Shown here in pieces: positions 57,101 to 64,000 of a stretch of 64,000 nucleotides of DNA. Within the stretch, counting starts at the first letter, position 1. Each line of letters begins with the position of its first letter. Made by a program: the position numbers and the translations under genes. The notes below the pieces were generated by a model that was not told where the DNA came from, did not search any database, and saw nothing but the letters and a program-made list of their open reading frames with translations. Source of the stretch: Ascidia mentula (Eukaryota; Chordata; Ascidiacea; Phlebobranchia; Ascidiidae); contig OX387199.1 in the NCBI GenBank assembly GCA_947561715.1, positions 18,543,001 through 18,607,000 of the forward strand, in the 5' to 3' direction.

Positions 57101-60100
57101 TTTTCGCCCTCACTTCTCCATTTGGAGTTTCAAACCGCACAGTTTTGACGATTTTGTGATCTGAACCGTTAACCGCGCCAACGTTCTGCGATTTTAAGCT
57201 GTTTTGCATGGGCCTTGGTGTCCCCCAAGCTGCAACAGGTTTAAGAACGCGTTGGCTGTCAGGAGTATTGTTTTCTGTACGGGCTGTTTTTGGCCTCAAA
57301 GGCTGCCGGGGCTTAGTTGGAGGTCGTTCTGTTCTCGCAGTTTGAGAACGTCGAGATCCCTCCATTTGTCGTCTTTCTTTCCTCCCACTTTTCCGGGGAT
57401 GATTAGATGTCCTGCCATCCGTAACCATTCCTTTTCTCGCCTTGTCTGGACTTCCGGAACGCTTTTTCGCCTCGTCAAGCAAGGATTTGTCTGTGTCGGG
57501 CAAGCAGACCATTCGAAACGCGTTTACAGCCTCGCGTAACGGCTGGGAGTTCGTTTCTTCGGTTAAAAGTGCTTTCTTAAGTTGGTGTCGAGCCGCAGCA
57601 ATCTGCTTTAACTTTAAATCTTCATCTTCGTTCTTTCTTCTCTCCTGGAGAAGAGCAAATGCCTCTCGCGCATCCGCAACAGCCCGGAGGAGTTCATCAT
57701 GATTGGAGGAATCAAGGTACTCCAGAACCTCCGCGGAGGACTCGGCTAGCGCAATCGAAGCTGCGAGTTCCTCGAAAGACCCGAGAGCAACTGCGGACAC
57801 AAGTTTCTTCCTTATTTCCTTTGCAGTCGCGCGCTTTTGATCCACCTCTCTGAGAACTTGCTCCGCATCCTCAACCAACGGAGCTGACAATTCCTCTTCT
57901 CCTGAACTAAGGTGTAGGATCTTATTTATTATTTTGTGCGCCGTATCGATATCCCGAAATTCGGCGATGTTGGTGATTTCGGCCAGGAGGCATTCCGCCA
58001 AACTACTTGCACCGGATCTCTGTCGTTCCGACAAATTCATTGAAAGTTTCGATTCCGGCGACGGGAAAGTCCCTGTTGAATTTTTCCCTTGCTCGAAGCT
58101 TATAACGTTGGCCGCCATTTCGACATTGCGATGTCGCAACTTTGCCTCCTCTTCACACTTTTCTGTATGAGAGACAACAAACTCGCGCGCCCTATGGAGG
58201 AGAGAATCCGAAGCCAAAACCTGACACGAGTTAGAGCGCGCGATCGCTTCTCGGATAGCCTTTGCATTCTTGCTATCAAGTGCAAGCGCGAGGTCTTGCT
58301 TTGCGTTTTCGCGTCGAAAGTTCTGGAACTTTAAATCCCCAAGCTTTTGTTTCGCCTGAAGAACCACAGCGTGCACTGGCGACACGTACAACTTTTCCGA
58401 CAAGGATAACCCGGCTTCAATGGCAAGTTCCCTATTCTCGGTGACCGCTTTGCGCAAATCATCAATGCAAGTTCTTTTCTTCTCTCGAATATTTTGTATG
58501 TGCGCTTGAGCTTCCTCTACTGCAGGATCATATCTCGGTAAACTGGTGACGTTCAGGGCCTTCGCTATCTCCGTCTCATTATCCGAAAGCATGGCACGGT
58601 GCAAAGCGTACCGAGCCGAATTTTCGATGCTATTCGATTCCAGACGGGATATTCGAATCTCTGCTAGTTTTACCCCAGCGACGCGTTTTAAATTTGTAAA
58701 CAACTTCTCGGGAAAAATCGATGTCAGACATTTTAAAACCCGGTCGAGATTGTTGAATTTTTGGCTCGCGATTTCGGCCTTTGTGCTTCCATCGGTGGAA
58801 CGGTTGTTACCAAGATTCGGGAAATTTTCCGCATTCGTGTTTGTGGATGAGACAAGGGCGCTCAAGGCGGCTTCCAAGTTCGCCGCCACCTTTTCCAAGT
58901 CGTTTTGCGATTGTTGCGAGGTTTGAATTCCAAGAAACAGACCCAGGGTCTTCTCCACACCCGCCAGAGCCGCGTGACGATTCAAAACCTCCAACATAGC
59001 GACGGCTTCCCGCAACACGGCGAATCCCCCTTCTTGATTCTCGCTGTGGACGGGGTTGTTTTGGGGTTTTCCCGTTCCGATGATTTCGGAGCGGCGTGCC
59101 GCTGTCAACGCCTTTAGTTTTTCACGGTTCTGATTTGCCGAGTTTTCGAGACTTTGCACAGACGCGCGCGCCACGCCCAGAACCTTTGAAATCTTTTCTG
59201 CGGAATCCGTCAAGAAAGCTTGTGTTTCGTTTAGCATCGTCGGTCGCTCGAGTGGAACTTCACAGTCTTCGCGAAAGCAACCAAAACTTTCGCGCGAATT
59301 GTTCACACCGACATTGTGACAGTCTTTATGTCGTTCCGCGAGTTCCAGTAGTTGCCTTGCAACCTCGCGCATGCGTACTTCGACGGCCCCGACTGCACTT
59401 GCGCATACACGATACGGTCTGATGACGTTTTGGGTCAAACGGGCCGCGGTTCTGTTCTGATCTTGAACCAAAGTTTGAATAGCTGCAATTTTCGAGGCCA
59501 TTTCGTCCGACGACTTCATCCGTTTCTTGTGCGTGTTGGGACCATCCATTGTGTGTGCGGTCTCGTTCAGGGCGTTGACATTCTGTCCAAGATCCTCGTA
59601 GTGTTTGGCGCCCAGCGCCCGAATGACGTCATTGACGAGAGTGACGCTACGCTCCAGCGAGCGGACCACGTGATCTTCTATTGCAGAAACATGAGTTTGA
59701 GGAATTCCAGCGTCCTGCGATTGGAGGGTGTGAATGCATTTGCTTTTTAATGAAAGCAAAAATAAGTTTAAACTGCGGGTGATCAACATTCAAATCATTC
59801 GCAGTTTAAACTTGACTAAAAATGAAATTATGGTGGAGGTGAGTGTGGTTACTATAAACTTTTCTGTTTGTGGAAACCTGCAAAGATGTTTAAACTGATA
59901 AGTAATTACCCCTAAAACGTCAAGCTAAGCTAAAAGTTTTTTAACAATTTTTTTCTTGTTTGTTTGCCACTAAAAGGTCTAACATATAGTAGCTCATGGA
60001 ACCTTTTATATTTTGTTTTTGCACCCACTCTGCAAATCGCTGGTTTGTGTTAAAATATCAATATGTATTCGAGAATGGTGTTACATGCATACTCCAAAAA

Positions 60101-63100
60101 ACACGTTGTTACTACATTTGCCAAGTGTATTACTGTACACCATTTGTTAACGCTGCTCGTTATTCAATTAAACCCATGTAGAAGACAAAATGTAACCGTT
60201 ACCCAGCAGACATTGAATAGGTCAATATTTACTGATTAAACCGTTTACGATATAAAGGTGGTTACAGACCACCTCAAAGTTAACATCAGCTACCTTTGCT
60301 TTTAGCAGAAGTTGATTTGACCATTCAACGTTTCGTTGGCGAACACTTTCTTCTAGGTTTGTCACCAATTTGCTCTGTTTAATTTCCAATAGCTCTTCCA
60401 AAACGCTGAAAACCAAAATCTAAACGTTTATATATTATCTTAATTGAAAGTCTGCAGTAGACTGCATATTATTTCTAGTATGTACACATATTCTTAAGCT
60501 TTCAGTGATATCATTTTCTTCACGCATTCAATAATACGCATTTCACGTTGGTAATATCATTACATCACCCACAAACCAAACACCTAGAACAACCACTGTC
60601 CATACAACGTGCTTCGGAAGGAACAACGCCCTGTTAATATTTGACAAATCGTAGTGGTTGTGAAACTGATTTCAAGTGCTGTTGACATGTTCAAGTGCAA
60701 CAGCCTGCTGCTGCTACTGTTACCATATCCATGACCATTGACCAATAAGGTTTCAAAGTTTGTAGGGCAGTTAAAGTTTGGGCTAAACGAGCGACTTTAA
60801 TCCTTATTCATACAAATCAATTCGAAAATGTTTGTTTAAAATGTGTAACTAATTTATTACTGAAACGATGTAATGAGACAACAAAAGTCAAATATAAAGC
60901 ATTAATTTACTTTAAAAGAGAATATTAAAAATAAACCTCCTTCATGCTCAGCAGAAAATAAACATCGAAATCATATGTTTTATGCTTCGTGCTGTGCTAC
61001 GTTAGGGTTCTTACTGTAACTACAACATAACACTGGTGGTTTACTCCAGAAATGAAATATGAAAACGCATTTTTAGGAGGATTTTTGGTTGTTGCAAAGC
61101 TAAGGATACTGAAGTGGACTTATTTTGCCACAACCTTTTAGCGTGGATATACAGCGGAGCTTTCCGATCCAGTTTTAATCTTTCCCATCTTTGCAGAGAT
61201 TCGCGCAGTAATTTTACTTTGCCTCGGCTTATCGCCTTCTCCAACGTCTGCGAAAACAAATGCGACATTCAGACGTGACAAAAGTTAAATAAAATTGAAA
61301 AAAGTTGTTACAAACACAAGTGCCCATATTTCTACGTATGTTCGTCGCAAATTAATTGATACTTGATGAATGTTGATTTTACGAAGGCCTATTGTTGCGT
61401 TTTTTTCGTATGAATTCTAGCAAAACAATACGCGGACATAGTGCTATATACTGCCGATTATCTTGCCTTTTTTACTTAAGTTCGCCGCGCCATAAACGCC
61501 CGTGTAACGCTTTTATAAATATGGCTAAACCGATTTTTTGGAAGAACTTGCCACGTGACCCGGAAAAATTTACGAAACTTAGTAAGTTGAAAACAAATAA
61601 AATCCAACCAATGTTATGTATATAATTTTTAAGTGCTAAAAAATACATTGTTTGACGTCATTATAGTCTCTTATATATGTGGACCAGAAAATCACAAAAT
61701 TGGCACTCACAAATCCGCGACAGTTGACTTTTGTTAGTTCAGATCACCCAACCGTTATATTACAAAATTCATCGCGCTTTAGCAGCGTAATGTATGACAT
61801 AACCTCTGTAGGAAGGTTCGGGTTTTCGGCGAAAAGCTTTTGCTCGTCGATCAGGCGTTTAAGCAAAGTTCGCGCGGTTTCTACATCTTGTGACAAAACG
61901 ACTGCTTCCTTTGTTTGTTGAATCATCTCCTCGCTGCCCTTGATCGCTGCTTCAAGGTCAGCTATGTTGCTTTGCGAAACACAGCGATCTAGCAGTTCTT
62001 TTTGCTGCAACGAAATATATGTGTATTATTATGTCGGGTCACAATCAACACAATGGAATATAGGCTACATTAAACCACACTAAAAACACTCCACTGATAT
62101 TTTAGCCCAATAAAATTGAAGGCCAATGACAAAATAACTGAGATTATTTACATGGTGAAATCATAACAAAATATAGTGGTTGCAACGGCATCCTTGGTAC
62201 CATTTCTGGCGAAAACAAGCCTACTATTGTGAAAACCAATATAAAAATTGGCAACATGTCTAAAAAAACAAGTGTTTTTTCGGAAGAAGGTGCTTACGTT
62301 GGCAATTCGTAACGCGACGGCTGCTGCCTCCAACAAGTTTTCAGAGTTCTGTAGGCCTAATTGTTTGTAGACAGTTACAGCTGACTGGAGAGCATCCACG
62401 TCTTGACCTCGGAGAAGAGACTGCAATGTCGACTGTGCTATTTTCCATTTGTGTAAACTATACGAACGAAAAGTATATCAGGTTGAATTTATTCACTCAC
62501 GTTTTTTCATCCACCGACACACTCTATCTATAAAACAAGTGATATATCAAACCAGTATTGCTGTCACGCATCGTAGTAGCCTATGTAAAAAATATGTATC
62601 ATTACCGAGGCTACAAGATTCAAAATTATCTTTTATATTATTGCATTTTTATTACATCATAATAAGCCAATCTTAAGTGATAATAGTAAGAAGAGTGCCA
62701 TGAGTGTTTTGAATGGCTTTGTCATCAATCGCCATGAATGATTTAGGACTTATATTGCGTTACTTGCAAGTATTCTGCAAAATTATTAGTAATACGTTTT
62801 GAGCCAGGAACTTATTTCAACGCTCACCGTGCTTGTTCACGCAGAAGAACAGGAGAATGAAAGAGCAAGCCGCTTGAAGTTGCTTCGTTAACAGCTCGTT
62901 CCAATCTGTGCACATCTCTGCTTTCCGCACCTTTTGCAAGCACGGCTTCGAATGCCTTCACAACCTGATCAATTTTCATCTTATTTAAAGCATTTAATAC
63001 CGTGGTTTAAGTTCTGTTGTTGTATTGTTGACATTGCAAATACGGAAATACTATATTTGCAAAAGTACTGGCAGCAAATAAACTGCAACCAATTAGTATG

Positions 63101-63436
63101 AATCTACAAGCCTGGCAACGGAAGAACATCATGACCAAAACAAACTGCAAGTACGCGCTTCCATTTTGCTAATAACTTGTTTCTCGCACAACCAGATAAG
63201 TTGTGCGGTTGAAAGTGCTCGACTATTATGTACGTCTCGCCTCTTTATGCGTAGAGGACAACTGATTATCAACAATGGGGAATCGGTTTACAATTGATTA
63301 AATTAGCCCAATGTGGTTATTGCCTTACCTTGGATTTTGAGGTGCCAGTAGCCACGTTTGTGACATCATGTGGATTGACCTTATATTGACTCTTCACTTT
63401 GGCTCCCCCAAAGCACCAAATTAGAAAAGAAGACAT
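54115..63436 (-). CDS. Large helical-repeat protein with dynein-stalk-like C-terminal region, unnamed
   Basis: Twelve coding exons, 5' to 3': 63329-63436, 62828-62979, 62298-62457, 61804-62004, 61135-61247, 60294-60405, 56842-59714, 56204-56396, 55444-55686, 54822-55007, 54352-54564, 54115-54174. All junctions keep phase; total 4,614 nt, 1,537 aa. Residues about 37-970 are degenerate helix-pair repeats of roughly 70-90 residues of the type LxxALxxGDxxxLxxAIxxAxxxGL (examples LEKAISRGKVKLLRESL, LLRGQDVDALQSAVTVYK, ALALDSKNAKAIREAIARS). One 2.9-kb exon carries most of them. A basic Pro/Arg/Ser tract follows (RPKTART, RPHSATDLLAKK). The C-terminal exons show EIHSFQSPPDVVKAAV, then about 40 residues on YEKIQKINKGASSFYCW, the pattern seen beside the microtubule-binding stalk of dynein heavy chains, but no AAA motor is present. 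This suggests a cytoskeletal or ciliary protein; function is not known. The final 19-residue exon is the weakest call. Confidence 0.8.
55781..55870. repeat. MITE family M1, left-end fragment
   Basis: GCAGACAGATGGCCACTGTT, TCGACCTGCAAGGTCTTATC, AGTGCAGCCTGGTGTGACTC, then GACGACTTTGCCGACCATAC. The right half is missing. Located in an intron of the helical-repeat gene. Confidence 0.75.
56640..56760. repeat. Dispersed repeat, second copy of the 43912-44050 block
   Basis: Shares GTTGCTGTTGCTG, a GAGGAAGCC/GAGGTAGCC motif, AATAAAAGTTAC and AAGTCAGA in the same order and spacing with the copy in the PIKfyve intron. No termini could be defined. Confidence 0.6.
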
Positions 63437-64000
63437 TGCAAAAACCTTATCTCTTTTTTTTATTGCAAGTGATCCAGCTTACACATCATACACCATCATA
63501 AACTGATTGTAAACGAATTGGCTTCAGTACAGCCTTAACCGTGATGAGACAGTTTCTTCTGAATAGTTATTTCTTGTAATTATGTGAATTGAAGCCTCTA
63601 AATGTATCAGGTTTCACAGATCTATTGTGCGTCTCCTTTCTTCCTCCCTCTCACAGTATTTCAACATAACAAACCTTTGTATATTTTCACAAAGCTTGAT
63701 GACATTATTTAATCAAATAAAATGCCAAATATAGCAGAAGTAACACTAAATTAATATATCGATACATAACATTTTATTTATTACATACACATTTGCGCAA
63801 TGGTTTCCAGAAACAAGATTGTTGCTTGCATGAATAAGAATATTGCGAAATGCGGGGACAATTGAAACAATTCCCATTTCATCTTTGAAGAAACAACCAA
63901 ATTGAATAAAGATACAATCAGAAAACTATTTGGGAATTGCACACAACAACATGTAAAAAATGCATATAGTTCCGAAAATGTATGAAGCAATTGTTTTCAA
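63437..64000. other. Upstream flank of the helical-repeat gene
   Basis: AT-rich with no supportable gene. Presumably holds the promoter and leader of the gene transcribed leftward from 63436. The open frame on the minus strand at 63781-63990 has no recognisable features. Confidence 0.4.

Noticed and set aside
57204..59422. Several 60-130 codon plus-strand frames opposite the large exon
   Set aside because: Antisense shadows of the 2.9-kb exon of the helical-repeat gene, caused by its high G+C and low stop density.
61392..61625. 77-codon plus-strand frame (MLRFFRMNSS start)
   Set aside because: It falls in an intron between exons 61135-61247 and 61804-62004 of the minus-strand gene; no protein similarity recognised.

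Overview
The window is nuclear DNA from an invertebrate chordate, most likely a sea squirt of the genus Ciona. Evidence: AT-rich non-coding DNA, many short GT-AG introns, animal-type genes (ERK, CHID1, PCNA, CDK8, PIKfyve) closer to vertebrate proteins than to fungal or plant ones, and a high density of short non-autonomous transposons and tRNA-like SINEs inside introns. The species is an inference; no rRNA or mitochondrial marker is present. Gene models were built by hand from splice sites, reading phase and recalled human protein sequences; no alignment was run. Layout, left to right: (1) 1-3374, plus strand: the 3' half of an ERK1/2 MAP kinase gene whose N-terminal exons lie outside the window. 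(2) 5363-8538, minus: CHID1, a GH18 chitinase-like protein, nine coding exons and 393 aa. (3) 8925-9713, minus: PCNA as one uninterrupted 262-codon frame, with E2F-like and CRE sites about 0.5 kb upstream. (4) 9.7-11.7 kb: intergenic, with two tRNA-like SINE copies. (5) 11726-17168, minus: CDK8/19, the Mediator kinase, ten coding exons and 497 aa. (6) 17.2-18.2 kb: divergent spacer with a GC-rich palindromic block. (7) 18205-19454, plus: a three-exon gene for a 94-aa single-pass protein with a mitochondrial-type N-terminus, family not recognised. (8) 20906-52200, minus: PIKfyve, the FYVE-type PI3P 5-kinase, about 46 coding exons and 2,329 aa, filling half of the window. Its introns hold most of the repeats. 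(9) 54115-63436, minus: a 12-exon, 1,537-aa protein made of degenerate helical repeats, a basic tail and a C-terminal segment resembling the dynein heavy-chain stalk region; I do not recognise it as a named gene, and it is the best novelty candidate. How the genes relate: they are mostly unconnected housekeeping and signalling genes. ERK acts in MAPK signalling, CDK8 in Mediator-dependent transcription, PCNA in replication and repair, PIKfyve in endolysosomal PI(3,5)P2 synthesis and CHID1 in the secretory or lysosomal route. I see no sign of operons, although CHID1 lies only 386 bp downstream of PCNA on the same strand. Repeats fall into at least four families: a MITE with termini like GCTGCAGACAGATGGCCACTG, a hAT-like MITE with 8-bp target duplications, a third foldback-like element containing GTTTCGGCCACCATGCAGCAG-type sequence, and a SINE with an internal tRNA-like domain. 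Three long hairpins occur in PIKfyve introns.
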